Positions 25,018-32,809 of a DNA stretch of 35,492 nucleotides are shown here, piece after piece. The notes below the pieces were generated by a model. That model made no database searches, was not told the origin of the DNA, and worked only from the letters and a program-made list of their open reading frames with translations. The DNA comes from an uncultured Oscillospiraceae bacterium (GTDB lineage Bacteria > Bacillota > Clostridia > Oscillospirales > Oscillospiraceae): the NCBI GenBank assembly GCA_949948775.1, contig CATLHC010000024.1, positions 1 through 35,492 of the forward strand. The letters are read 5' to 3'. Every line of letters starts with the position of its first letter. Position 1 is the stretch's first letter. Both the position numbers and the translations under genes were made by a program.

Positions 25018-25413
25018 ATGAAAATTATGCTGATTTTAGCTCTGATTCTCATTCCGCTTTGCTATGCCCTCTACTGTTTCGGTTTTTTTGTTCCCAGAGC
25101 AGGTTTTTCCATATTCAGGGCCTCCTGCAGCCTGCCCACTCGCTGGGAGGGAAAATTTTGGGACACATCCGGCTGCATGCACCGAAATTTTGTGGTTTTT
25201 AGAAAATACTCCAAGCTCGTCATTGCGTTCGAGGCTGCTTCCGGCACGATAGAGTATGAGGTCAAAGGACCGGACGGCTCCAGCCTCTCCCCCGCCTCCG
25301 GCGCTTGGGGCCGGGACGCCTCTGTACTCATCGATGTAAGCCGGTTTAAGCGCTGCTCCGTCTATTTGCGGATGGAGCGCTTCTGCGGGAACTTTCAGAT
25401 TGCGCTCCAATAA
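25018..25413 (+). CDS. 131-aa membrane-anchored or secreted hypothetical protein
   Basis: The ATG at 25018 follows GGGGTGGGG. The protein starts with a hydrophobic segment (about residues 3-22, I-M-L-I-L-A-L-I-L-I-P-L) acting as a signal or anchor, followed by an about 105-residue domain of probable beta strands (L-V-I-A-F-E-A, I-E-Y-E-V-K-G, S-V-Y-L-R-M-E) with four cysteines after the anchor. It is placed 19 bp after the fusion gene and just before a terminator, so it ends the pyr transcription unit. No family is recognised. Confidence 0.7.
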   Translation: MKIMLILALILIPLCYALYCFGFFVPRAGFSIFRASCSLPTRWEGKFWDTSGCMHRNFVVFRKYSKLVIAFEAASGTIEYEVKGPDGSSLSPASGAWGRDASVLIDVSRFKRCSVYLRMERFCGNFQIALQ

Positions 25414-25427
25414 AATAAAAAGGCAGG

Positions 25428-25455
25428 AGGGCGGCCAGGTATTCCTGGTCGCCCT
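25428..25455 (+). terminator. Terminator of the pyr transcription unit
   Basis: AGGGCGGCCAGG pairs with CCTGGTCGCCCT across TATT, with one G-T pair, followed by GTTTTAC. The convergent lipoprotein gene ends 7 bases further. Confidence 0.85.
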
Positions 25456-25462
25456 GTTTTAC

Positions 25463-25912
25463 TCAGCGCATAGCCCTGCCAACATCGTTGGCCGCGTTGC
25501 CAATCGCATCTCCCACGTCCCGCGCCACATTGCCCGCACCCCGGGCCAGATCACCTGCGGCATCACCGATGTCATCTACAGCGCCGCTGGCGCCGCCGTC
25601 CGGAACACCATTATTGTCCCGGTCATTGGTGCCTCCGGCGCCGCCGCCCTCAAAGGCGTCATTGTTTACGCCGGCGCTGTTTTGTGCGCCGCTGCCAACC
25701 CCCGCGCTGTTCTGAGCGCTGCCGCCTATTTCAGCACTGTTTTGTGCGTTGTTGCCAACTCCTGCGCTGTTCTGCGTATTGTGATCAGACAGCGCGCCGG
25801 TGCTGGACTCCACAGGATCGGCGCTGTTCTTCACGCGGTTGGCTGAACAGCCTGTTAATACCACAGCCATCACACAGGCCATGGAAAGAGCGAGATATTT
25901 CAGCTTCATCAT
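25463..25912 (-). CDS. Repeat-rich lipoprotein
   Basis: The N-terminus is a lipoprotein signal (K-L-K-Y-L-A-L then V-V-L-T-G-C, lipid Cys22), so the mature protein is anchored outside the membrane. Next come four 10-residue repeats (about 46-85) around A-Q-N-S-A-G-V-G, then a Gly-rich stretch containing D-R-D-N-N-G-V-P-D, which fits the D-x-D-x-N-G-x-x-D calcium-binding loop pattern. The C-terminus (about 110-149) repeats an 11-residue Ala/Gly/Asp amphipathic unit, D-V-G-D-A-I-G-N-A-A-N-like, recalling LEA-type proteins. AGGAGG sits 6 bases from the first ATG and 9 from the second (25909). Function unknown. Confidence 0.75.
   Translation of the reverse strand: MMKLKYLALSMACVMAVVLTGCSANRVKNSADPVESSTGALSDHNTQNSAGVGNNAQNSAEIGGSAQNSAGVGSGAQNSAGVNNDAFEGGGAGGTNDRDNNGVPDGGASGAVDDIGDAAGDLARGAGNVARDVGDAIGNAANDVGRAMR
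25658..25777 (-). repeat. Four 30-bp tandem repeats inside the lipoprotein gene
   Basis: Each 30-bp unit encodes ten residues ending or starting at A-Q-N-S-A. The units differ at the variable positions (G-V-G-N-N, E-I-G-G-S, G-V-G-S-G, G-V-N-N-D). Repeat number may vary between strains. Confidence 0.7.
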
Positions 25913-26027
25913 TTTATGCCTCCTGCTTTTTCTTCATGCTCCCGAGACTCATTATGTGCCGGTTGAGTTCATTCAAAGCAGGTATTTTTTGTATTTTTTA
26001 AGATAAGCACGCCAAAGCAAAATAAAA

Positions 26028-26047
26028 GGACCGCCATACAGCGGTCC
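26028..26047 (-). terminator. Terminator of the tRNA-Arg gene
   Basis: GGACCGC pairs with GCGGTCC; on the minus strand TTTTATTTTGCTTT follows. It begins 9 bases after the CCA end. Confidence 0.85.
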
Positions 26048-26055
26048 TTTTATTT

Positions 26056-26132
26056 TGGTACGGCTGAAGGGATTCGAACCCCCGACCTTTTGGTTCGTAG
26101 CCAAACACTCTATCCAGCTGAGCTACAGCCGC
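26056..26132 (-). tRNA. tRNA-Arg(ACG)
   Basis: Read on the minus strand, the 77-base gene folds as a cloverleaf. The acceptor starts GCGGCTG, the D arm contains AGCTGGATAGAGT, and the anticodon stem TTTGG/CCAAA encloses CTACGAA, giving anticodon ACG (inosine after editing). The T loop is TTCGAAT, and CCA is encoded. T-stem and acceptor contain some G-T pairs. Confidence 0.97.
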
Positions 26133-26227
26133 ATGCTTTCTTAAAGCTTACCTATAATACCACACCACTCTGGAAAATGCAAGCGTTTTTTTCCCTTTTT
26201 CCAAAATTTTTTCAGTGGAAACCGTCG

Positions 26228-26252
26228 GCGCCGGATGATACACATCCGGCGC
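26228..26252 (-). terminator. Hairpin after the SLH gene
   Basis: GCGCCGGATG and CATCCGGCGC form a perfect 10-bp stem 7 bases after the SLH stop codon. No clear U-run follows, so termination may be partial, allowing read-through to the tRNA. Confidence 0.55.
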
Positions 26253-26259
26253 TCTGTGG

Positions 26260-27300
26260 TTACTGCCGTTCAGACCAGCTGGCAAAACGGTGGAGCATAG
26301 CGGCCACCTCTGCCCGGGTGGCGTCGCCGTTGGGCTGCAGCAGCCCGTCGCTTCCATTGAGGATGCCGGCACCCACGGCCCAGGACATTGCCTGGTTGCC
26401 CCAGGAGGCCACTGAACCCACATCCCCAAATCCGGACAGCGCAGCGGTCACACTGGTGTCATAGCCCATCTGTCCGGCATATCGGTAAAGAATTACAGCG
26501 ATTTCCTGACGGGTCACGTTGGAGAAAGGGTCAAATCGGCCTGCCTCCACCCCGGTCACCACGCCCAATGAACCGGCCCAAATGGTGCCTTCCGTATACC
26601 ACTGCCCATTCGGGATGTCCCGGAACATGCTGGAATAGCTTACCGCAGGCTTTCCCGCCAGCCGGTGAAGCACCGTGGTCATCATACAGCGCTGCATCTT
26701 ATTTCCCGGCTCAAACGCAGTGGGGCTTTCCCCGTTGAACAGCCCATTCCGGTACACATAAACTACATCGTCGTGGTACCAGGCATTTTGATCCACATCA
26801 GTAAAGGGCAACCGCGTCGGATCACCTGCCGCAGTGCTCCACTTCCCCTCCGCCATCCACTGTGCGGCGCCAGATGCCACCATCAGCGCAACATCTGTCC
26901 CCGCCAGATAGCGGTGACCCACACTGAGCGCCCCGCCCACAGCCACTTCACTGCCCACAGTGGCGTCCACCAGTGTCCCGCTACGCACGACGCCATTCCC
27001 TGACGTCCAAATCAGTCCGGAACCGACGGATCCAGTGACCATGTCTCCGCTGACCCCGGTCTGGGCGGCAAAAGAGCCGGAGGACCCCCTTACCTGCTCA
27101 GCCTGAGCCGCAGCCTCCGTATAGAAAGCGCTCGTATCCCGGTCTACTTCCTGTTTCACCGTGGCTCTTAAATCGCTCCAAAATATCCCGGATAGATAGC
27201 TGCGGGAGACCAATGTCTCAGCTTGACTGGCTGAAAATACCACTAACACACATCCCATCAAGGCGGTCAACACCAGCATCCCGGTCACAAGCTTCTTCAT
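26260..27300 (-). CDS. Surface protein with three SLH domains
   Basis: The 346-aa protein has a signal peptide (about residues 1-27, with hydrophobic L-V-T-G-M-L-V-L-T), a central unknown region with Gly/Ser/Val-rich beta-type sequence (about 70-160), then three S-layer homology repeats: F-T-D-V-D-Q-N-A-W-Y, F-R-D-I-P-N-G-Q-W-Y and F-G-D-V-G-S-V-A-S-W, each ending in a helix such as R-Q-E-I-A-V-I-L-Y-R-Y. SLH repeats bind pyruvylated wall polymers. Its ATG overlaps the rex stop (ATGA), so it is translated together with rex, an unusual pairing. Confidence 0.9.
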   Translation of the reverse strand: MKKLVTGMLVLTALMGCVLVVFSASQAETLVSRSYLSGIFWSDLRATVKQEVDRDTSAFYTEAAAQAEQVRGSSGSFAAQTGVSGDMVTGSVGSGLIWTSGNGVVRSGTLVDATVGSEVAVGGALSVGHRYLAGTDVALMVASGAAQWMAEGKWSTAAGDPTRLPFTDVDQNAWYHDDVVYVYRNGLFNGESPTAFEPGNKMQRCMMTTVLHRLAGKPAVSYSSMFRDIPNGQWYTEGTIWAGSLGVVTGVEAGRFDPFSNVTRQEIAVILYRYAGQMGYDTSVTAALSGFGDVGSVASWGNQAMSWAVGAGILNGSDGLLQPNGDATRAEVAAMLHRFASWSERQ

Positions 27301-27935
27301 AGTCCCTCCTCAGAAATCATATAGCTCAAGGTAAGTAAACTGTCTGCAAAATGAACGTCCTCGATTTGAACACCGGGCATATCCTGTTGGGGAAGCTCCA
27401 CATTGGTGAAGTTCCAAATACCTGTCACGCCGCATTCAGCGACCCGCCGGGCAGTCTGGACCGCCACCCCCGCAGGAACTGTGAGCACACACACGCTCAC
27501 CGCGTTATCCTTCAAATACTCCTCCAGCGTATTCACATGATAGACGGGCGTCCCGCTCAGTTCACTGCCCACCAGCTCCGGATCCACATCAAAGGCCGCA
27601 ACCAGGCGAAACCCGTTTGATTTGAAGGGAAAGTTCTCCATCAGCGCCCGACCCAAGTTTCCCGCGCCCAAAATCGCCACCGTGTGGTTCCGATTCATGC
27701 CCAAAATGTCCGCAACCTCCGCCCGAAGCCGTTCCACATTATAGCCGTATCCCTGCTGTCCAAAACCACCAAAGCAGGACAGGTCCTGCCGGATCTGAGA
27801 GGCAGTCAGCCCCATAGATTTTGCCAGCGAGCTGGAGGAAATACGCACCGTTCCCGCGCGGAGCAGCTCGTCCAGATGCCGGTAATATCGCGGCAGCCGG
27901 CGAATGACCGCAGAGGATATTTTGTTTTTCTTCAT
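27297..27935 (-). CDS. rex: Redox-sensing transcriptional repressor Rex
   Basis: Rex represses fermentation and respiration genes when NAD+ is high and releases DNA on binding NADH. The 212-aa protein has an N-terminal winged helix (S-S-S-L-A-K-S-M-G-L-T-A-S-Q-I-R-Q-D-L near 34-52, the DNA-contact helix), the conserved G-G-F-G-Q-Q-G-Y-G-Y, and the NAD-binding fold with G-A-G-N-L-G at 90-95. It has its own sigma-A promoter (27971-27999). No convincing Rex box is seen in front of it. Confidence 0.96.
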   Translation of the reverse strand: MKKNKISSAVIRRLPRYYRHLDELLRAGTVRISSSSLAKSMGLTASQIRQDLSCFGGFGQQGYGYNVERLRAEVADILGMNRNHTVAILGAGNLGRALMENFPFKSNGFRLVAAFDVDPELVGSELSGTPVYHVNTLEEYLKDNAVSVCVLTVPAGVAVQTARRVAECGVTGIWNFTNVELPQQDMPGVQIEDVHFADSLLTLSYMISEEGL

Positions 27936-27970
27936 GACGCAATCGTTCCTTGCCTAAATTTTTTCTATTT

Positions 27971-27999
27971 ATTTTACTCCATACCAGCTTATTTGTCAA
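27971..27999 (-). promoter_or_regulatory. Sigma-A promoter of rex
   Basis: TTGACA (27999-27994) and TAAAAT (27976-27971) on the minus strand with a 17-base spacer, about 35 bases before the ATG. Confidence 0.85.
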
Positions 28000-28016
28000 T
28001 TTGATTGATGGCTAAT

Positions 28017-28045
28017 TCATAATTTTCCATGTCCATGCATAGACT
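28017..28045 (+). promoter_or_regulatory. Possible sigma-E/K-type sporulation promoter
   Basis: TCATAAT (28017-28023) and CATAGACT (28038-28045) with a 14-base spacer match the general pattern of mother-cell promoters (about ATA then CATAnnnT). They precede genes for a SpoIID-domain protein. No good sigma-A promoter is seen here. Confidence 0.4.
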
Positions 28046-28074
28046 GTCTTATATCAATCAAGGAGGAGTTGTCT

Positions 28075-28464
28075 ATGCCTCAAACCGGTTCCCTTGTTGT
28101 GCGCGTCTTTACTTCCAACGCCCAGCTGCCCGTCTCCGGCGCCACCGTTATCATCTCCAGCCCCAGTGTGGATGGCCGCCGCAAAGTATTTTCCATCCAG
28201 AACACCGACGAGAGCGGCGGTACTAAGCCCATCAAGCTGGAGGCCCCCGACAAGGGTCTGAGTGAAAGTCCTGGGCAGGCCACTCCCTTTTCCGACTACT
28301 CCCTGGTGGTGGAGCATCCGGACTACTACCTGGCCGCCTTTGAAAAGCTCCAGGTGTTCCCCGGGGTGGAGACAGTGCAGAATGTTCCCCTGGTCCCCCT
28401 GCCTCAGCCTGCCGGAGACAATACCAACGCCGCCCCGGTAGTGGTCACCCCCCAGCCCCTGTGA
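28075..28464 (+). CDS. 129-aa carboxypeptidase-regulatory-like domain protein
   Basis: A single beta-sandwich domain is predicted: G-S-L-V-V-R-V-F-T at the start, P-V-S-G-A-T-V-I-I-S-S, then D-Y-S-L-V-V-E-H-P-D-Y-Y and V-Q-N-V-P-L-V-P-L, matching the carboxypeptidase regulatory-like or prealbumin-like fold found in many surface and spore proteins. There is no signal peptide, as is usual for proteins made in the mother cell. A strong AAGGAGGAG precedes the ATG. It heads a three-gene unit with two peptidoglycan-binding proteins, suggesting a role at the spore surface or cortex. Confidence 0.8.
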   Translation: MPQTGSLVVRVFTSNAQLPVSGATVIISSPSVDGRRKVFSIQNTDESGGTKPIKLEAPDKGLSESPGQATPFSDYSLVVEHPDYYLAAFEKLQVFPGVETVQNVPLVPLPQPAGDNTNAAPVVVTPQPL

Positions 28465-28491
28465 GCTGCGGCGTCAAATAAGGAGGTCCCC

Positions 28492-29676
28492 ATGCCTATC
28501 ACAGTCACGCCCTACATACCCCAAACCATCACTGTCCACACCGGACCTGCCAACCAGTGGGCGGAAAACGTGACGGTCCCCTTCTCTGACTACGTCAAAA
28601 ACGTGGCCTCCAGTGAGATTTATCCCACCTGGCCGGAAGCTACCCTCCGGGCAAACATTCTGGCCCAGATCTCGTTCGCCCTCAACCGGGTATACACCGA
28701 ATATTACCCCAGCCGGGGCTATGATTTCGACATCACCGGCTCTACCATGAACGACCAAAAATTTATTAAAGGACGAAGCACCTTTGAAAATGTGGATCAT
28801 CTGGTGGATGAACTTTTCACCACCTACATTCGCCGCAAGGGTTTTGTGGAACCCCTGGCCGCGAAGTTCTGCAACGGCACCACTGTTACCTGCGACGGCC
28901 TGTCTCAGTGGGGAAGCGAGGCACTGGCCCGCCAAGGTATGAGCACCATGGATATCCTGCGCCACTACTACGGGAATGACATTGAACTGGTGTCCAACGC
29001 CCCGATCCGTGACATCCAATACTCCTATCCCGGCTATCCTCTGCAAAGAGGCTCCTCCGGCAACTACGTCACGGTGCTCCAAGTCATGCTCAACCGCATC
29101 TCCCGCAACTACCCCGCTATCCCCCGGATCAGTTCCATAGACGGCGTATTCGGATCCAAAACCGAGGAGTCAGTAAAGCGGTTCCAGAGCATTTTCAACC
29201 TCACACCCGACGGCATCGTGGGTCAGGGCACCTGGTATAAGCTGGTGTCCCTCTACGTGGCGGTGGCCAATTTGGCCGAACTGATTAGCGAGGGCCAGCC
29301 TTTCACCCAGGTCCAGGGTCCCGCTCCCGGCGTCACGCTTCGGGAGGGCAGCACCGGGGTGGCCGTATCCGCCCTTCAATATTTCATCTCCATCGTTGGC
29401 AAGTTCTCCCCCGCCGTACCCGTGTTGGCCATCGACGGCATCTTCGGTCCTCAGACCGCCCAGGCCGTCAACATCGTTCAGCGCCGCTTGGGTCTGCCCG
29501 TCACCGGCGTGGTGGACCAGGCCACCTGGCAGGGAATCTATAACGAGTATTTGGGCATCGCCCGCACAGCCCTGGCCGGGGCAGGACTGCCCACCACCCC
29601 CCAGCAGATTGAGCAGAGGGTCATGTCGGGCCAGTTCCCCGGCTACGACCTCAGCTATGGAAACACGGACTCGTGA
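28492..29676 (+). CDS. SpoIID-domain protein with two peptidoglycan-binding domains
   Basis: Residues about 20-175 resemble the SpoIID/LytB lytic transglycosylase fold: V-A-S-S-E-I-Y-P-T-W-P-E-A contains the likely catalytic Glu42, and C-D-G-L-S-Q-W-G-S-E-A-L-A matches the conserved S-Q-W-G helix before I-L-R-H-Y-Y-G. Two PG_binding_1 repeats follow (about 185-255 and 275-350), each with the D-G-x-F-G and G-x-V-x-x-x-T-W motifs. The protein lacks a signal peptide. It probably acts on spore cortex or germ-cell wall peptidoglycan. AGGAGG precedes the ATG. Confidence 0.88.
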   Translation: MPITVTPYIPQTITVHTGPANQWAENVTVPFSDYVKNVASSEIYPTWPEATLRANILAQISFALNRVYTEYYPSRGYDFDITGSTMNDQKFIKGRSTFENVDHLVDELFTTYIRRKGFVEPLAAKFCNGTTVTCDGLSQWGSEALARQGMSTMDILRHYYGNDIELVSNAPIRDIQYSYPGYPLQRGSSGNYVTVLQVMLNRISRNYPAIPRISSIDGVFGSKTEESVKRFQSIFNLTPDGIVGQGTWYKLVSLYVAVANLAELISEGQPFTQVQGPAPGVTLREGSTGVAVSALQYFISIVGKFSPAVPVLAIDGIFGPQTAQAVNIVQRRLGLPVTGVVDQATWQGIYNEYLGIARTALAGAGLPTTPQQIEQRVMSGQFPGYDLSYGNTDS

Positions 29677-29693
29677 AAGGAAGGGAAACTGCT

Positions 29694-30251
29694 ATGAACG
29701 CCAACGCACCCGCGAATATCACCCCGCTTGAACCCATTGAGGCCCGCCAAAACAGCCAGCCCATCCGTTCCCTCCAATACATGCTCAATCAGCTGGCCAT
29801 CCACAACGATATCCTCACCCGTCTGGCGGTGGACGGAATCTTCGGTGAGCGCACCCTGGAGGCCGTTATGGTGTTCCAGCGGGAAAACGGCCTGCCTGTC
29901 ACCGGCGTGGTGGACTTGACCACCTGGGACGCCATCCGAAACGCCTATTCTCATGTGGAACTGATGTACGGCTTCCCTCCCGCCCTCAACGTGCTGCCCT
30001 GCGGAACCTACACCGCCGTGGAGGGCCAGGAGTGCGAGGTACTGCGCATTGTCCAGGCCATGTTCGACTCACTCACCAAAGTAATGAGCAACTTCAAGCC
30101 CTGCCCAATGAACTGCTGCAACGACGGAGAGACTTATCAGAATATTCGGGAGGTTCAGCGCCTGTCCGGACTGCCCGTCACCGGCACTCTGAACCGGGCC
30201 ACCTGGGCCTACATGGTTCAGCTCTATCAGGCCCTGGTCACCCGAGGCTGA
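29694..30251 (+). CDS. Peptidoglycan-binding domain protein
   Basis: AAGGAAGGG before the ATG at 29694 sets the start (185 aa). The N-terminal repeat (about 24-85) shows D-G-I-F-G-E-R-T and G-V-V-D-L-T-T-W of PG_binding_1. A second, divergent repeat (about 110-185) ends G-T-L-N-R-A-T-W and carries an insert with C-P-M-N-C-C, an unusual cysteine cluster. No signal peptide or catalytic domain is seen. It is 17 bp after the SpoIID-domain gene, so it is likely a wall-binding partner made in the same cells. Confidence 0.85.
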   Translation: MNANAPANITPLEPIEARQNSQPIRSLQYMLNQLAIHNDILTRLAVDGIFGERTLEAVMVFQRENGLPVTGVVDLTTWDAIRNAYSHVELMYGFPPALNVLPCGTYTAVEGQECEVLRIVQAMFDSLTKVMSNFKPCPMNCCNDGETYQNIREVQRLSGLPVTGTLNRATWAYMVQLYQALVTRG

Positions 30252-30267
30252 GCCGTCAAATCTCCCC

Positions 30268-30296
30268 TTGCCATTTCCCCGCCGATTCGCTATAAT
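30268..30296 (+). promoter_or_regulatory. Sigma-A promoter of the DUF4364-CmpB pair
   Basis: TTGCCA (30268-30273) and consensus TATAAT (30291-30296) with a 17-base spacer, 38 bases before the ATG. Confidence 0.8.
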
Positions 30297-30334
30297 ATCT
30301 CATAGTATCTGACAGGCAGAAGGAGGCCGCGCTC

Positions 30335-30868
30335 ATGGCCGGATTTATCCACGACAAATTGGACACCAAGCTGTTGGTGCTCTATATCCTGGATCGGGCG
30401 GCGGCTCCCATCGACTTTGCGACTCTGACCGACCTGTCCATGTGCGACAGCGGCGTGGATTATTTCCAATTCGCCGAAGCTGTGTCCGAGTTGACGGACA
30501 GCGGCCATCTGGAACAGCGGGGAGAATTCTATACCATCACCGAAAAGGGGCGCAGGGCCTGCGCTGCCGGAGAGAGCAGCCTCTCCCCTGTGATCCGCCA
30601 GCGTTGCGACAGGCGGCTGAACCCGCTGAACCAGGCGCTGAAGCGCAAAGCCCAGGTACGCGCCCAGGTAAAAGAACAGCGCCAGGGCTTTGACGTGTGC
30701 CTGTCCATGGACGATGATCAGGGCAGCCTGCTTTCCCTAACGCTGCTGGCCCCCACCCAGGAAGATGCACAGCGCATCGCCGACCGTTTTTTGGACCACC
30801 CGGACCATATTTATAATGGTCTGCTGGGGCTCCTGCTCACCAATGACGATGGGAGGGAACGCTGTTGA
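30335..30868 (+). CDS. DUF4364 family protein, winged-helix type
   Basis: The protein of 177 aa starts with a winged-helix domain (K-L-L-V-L-Y-I-L-D-R-A, F-A-T-L-T-D-L-S, F-A-E-A-V-S-E-L-T-D-S-G-H-L, then Y-T-I-T-E-K-G-R), the signature of the clostridial DUF4364 family. The C-terminal half has a mixed alpha/beta region around L-S-L-T-L-L-A-P-T-Q-E-D-A. A regulatory role is likely but unproven. Its stop overlaps the TTG start of the next gene (TTGA), a tight coupling. AGAAGGAGG precedes the ATG. Confidence 0.88.
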   Translation: MAGFIHDKLDTKLLVLYILDRAAAPIDFATLTDLSMCDSGVDYFQFAEAVSELTDSGHLEQRGEFYTITEKGRRACAAGESSLSPVIRQRCDRRLNPLNQALKRKAQVRAQVKEQRQGFDVCLSMDDDQGSLLSLTLLAPTQEDAQRIADRFLDHPDHIYNGLLGLLLTNDDGRERC

Positions 30869-31683
30869 GCTTTATGGGCTTTCCAATCTCTAAGCTCTTT
30901 CTCTATTTCATCCTATATTCCTTTTTGGGCTGGGTAATGGAGACCTGCTACTGCTCCATTATGGAACGGCGGCTGGTGCCGAGAGGATTTCTTTACGGCC
31001 CAATCTGCCCCATATACGGCGGAGGAGTGACGCTGATGATTCTATTCTTTACTCCGCTGAAAAAAAACCTGGTTCTTTTTTATGTTGTGGCCGTGGTGGT
31101 CATGACCTCCTGGGAGTATTTTGTGGGATGGGTGCTGGAGGTTACCACCCACGTAAAATACTGGGATTACTCCCAATATCGTTTCAACCTAAAGGGCCGG
31201 GTGTGCCTGTGGGTGGCCCTGACCTGGGGCGTGCTGTCCTATATCGTGATCTTTTTCATCCACCCGCCCATCCAGTCTCTGATGGAAGATATCCCTGTGT
31301 GGCTGGAATTTATGCTGTGCGGCGCGTTCTTGGCGCTGCTGGCCGTGGACGCGACCCTCACCATCCGGAACCTCGTGCTGGTCGCCATGCATGTGGAAAG
31401 TGTCGCTCAATTGGGACAGGAGCTCCAGCTTCAAGTGGCCTTGGGCAAGGCGGAGCTGGGCGACAAGCTGGAGGACAGTGCCGCAGCCCTGCGTGAGCGG
31501 TACAGCGATCAAATCGCTCAGTTGGAAAAGTATACCCGCCGTTTCCGCAACGCCTATAGCACCATGAGGGCCGGATATCGCTACTCAGTCAGCCATGAGG
31601 ATATCCTGGCCGCCGCCGCCTTGGCAAAGGAGGAGCTGCTCCGCCGCAAGGACGCCCTGAAGTCTTTCCGCGCCAAGCGCTGA
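30865..31683 (+). CDS. CmpB-family putative ABC transporter permease-like membrane protein
   Basis: The TTG at 30865 follows GGGAGGG with a 7-base spacer and overlaps the previous stop; an ATG 9 bases later is less well placed. The 272-aa protein has about five membrane segments in the first 175 residues (Y-F-I-L-Y-S-F-L-G-W, V-L-F-Y-V-V-A-V-V-V, L-S-Y-I-V-I-F-F-I and others), with the family motif G-W-V-M-E near the start and R-G-F-L-Y-G-P-I-C-P-I-Y-G. The C-terminus (about 185-272) is a charged cytoplasmic helix. Transport activity is not established for this family. Confidence 0.88.
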   Translation: MSFMGFPISKLFLYFILYSFLGWVMETCYCSIMERRLVPRGFLYGPICPIYGGGVTLMILFFTPLKKNLVLFYVVAVVVMTSWEYFVGWVLEVTTHVKYWDYSQYRFNLKGRVCLWVALTWGVLSYIVIFFIHPPIQSLMEDIPVWLEFMLCGAFLALLAVDATLTIRNLVLVAMHVESVAQLGQELQLQVALGKAELGDKLEDSAAALRERYSDQIAQLEKYTRRFRNAYSTMRAGYRYSVSHEDILAAAALAKEELLRRKDALKSFRAKR

Positions 31684-31700
31684 ACCTTGCCTTCGCCTTA

Positions 31701-31742
31701 TATAAAACGGCCTGCCGGATGGCTCCGGCAGGCCGTTTTATA
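31701..31742. terminator. Bidirectional terminator between convergent operons
   Basis: A perfect 18-bp inverted repeat (TATAAAACGGCCTGCCGG and its complement, 6-base loop) with a T-rich arm on both strands. It serves the CmpB gene on one side and the ABC permease operon on the other. Confidence 0.95.
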
Positions 31743-31774
31743 TAGTGGAAAAGGCTTGCGTAGAATTGGCTCTC

Positions 31775-32809
31775 TCAGCGCTGTCCTTTGTCGTAGGGCA
31801 CACCCTCCGCCTTTGGGGCCCGGGACTTTTGGGAGGTAAAAGCCAGCACCACCAGCGTAATCACATAGGGCAGCATCCGATATACATGAGAGCTGATGGG
31901 CATAGTGGCCAGCATACACACCCCGTCGCCATTGATGTCAATGCTGGTGTAGGAGGCGGCGATACATTTGAACAGACCGAACAGCAGAGCAGCCCCAGCG
32001 ATATTCAGCGGCTTCCAGTTGCCGAAGATCATGACGGCCAGGGCTAGAAAGCCGAAGCCGGCCACATCGCCAGTGGAAGTGCAGTTGGCGGTGGTCAAGG
32101 CGTAGACAAAGCCACCCATACCCGCAAGGGCGCCGGAGATGGTGGTGCCCGCATACCGCATTTTATATACGTTGATGCCCAGAGAGTCGGCGGCTTGGGG
32201 ATTTTCACCGCAAGAGCGCAGCCGCAGGCCAAACTTGGTCTTATAGAGCAGGACCGACAGAATCACATACAGGATGATGCATACATAGGTGGCCAGGTAC
32301 ACTTTGTTGATAAAAGTCTCTCCGAGAAAGCCCAAATCGGTTTTGCGGTCGATGCCAAAGGTGCTCTTTTTGAGCATAAACCAACTGGCGGCGTCGCTAC
32401 CGTCCGCCATTCCCAGTGAGTTCTGGTTGGCGATGATACGGATAAAGAACAGGACCAGGGCCGGAGCCATCAGGTTCAGCGCCGTGCCGCCGATGGTCTG
32501 GTCCGCCTTCAGATTCACCGAGGCGAAGGACAGCAACAGGGAGAACACAGCCCCCATCACCGCCGTCACCAGCATGGCCAGCAGCTCCAACCCCTGGAGG
32601 GCCAGCCAGTTCTTAGCGGCATAGGCGTCGCTGAAGAAGGAGACGCCCTGCATGACGTTTACGAAAAGGACTCCCACGAAGGCGCCGAAGATCATGATGC
32701 CCTCCAGCGCCAGATTGATGATGCCGCTGCGCTCGGCAAACACGCCAGCCAGCGCCACGATCATCAGGGGAACGGCGTAAAGCAGGGTCTGTTGGATCAG
32801 GAACGTCAT
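31775..32809 (-). CDS. ABC permease of a BmpA-type nucleoside importer (NupQ/YufQ-like)
   Basis: The 344-aa protein has many membrane segments and the sequence G-I-I-N-L-A-L-E-G-I-M near residue 29, a hallmark of branched-chain/nucleoside-type permeases, plus C-G-E-N-P-Q-A-A-D-S-L-G-I-N-V-Y, the coupling loop that contacts the ATPase. It matches the second permease of Bacillus-type guanosine/nucleoside importers. Its ATG overlaps the upstream permease stop (ATGA). The lipoprotein binding subunit is not in the window. Confidence 0.92.
   Translation of the reverse strand: MTFLIQQTLLYAVPLMIVALAGVFAERSGIINLALEGIMIFGAFVGVLFVNVMQGVSFFSDAYAAKNWLALQGLELLAMLVTAVMGAVFSLLLSFASVNLKADQTIGGTALNLMAPALVLFFIRIIANQNSLGMADGSDAASWFMLKKSTFGIDRKTDLGFLGETFINKVYLATYVCIILYVILSVLLYKTKFGLRLRSCGENPQAADSLGINVYKMRYAGTTISGALAGMGGFVYALTTANCTSTGDVAGFGFLALAVMIFGNWKPLNIAGAALLFGLFKCIAASYTSIDINGDGVCMLATMPISSHVYRMLPYVITLVVLAFTSQKSRAPKAEGVPYDKGQR

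Noticed and set aside
27940..28016. Rex operator in front of rex
   Set aside because: Only a TTGTCAA/TTTGAT-like half match was seen; it coincides with the -35 box and does not form the expected TTGTTAA-type dyad.
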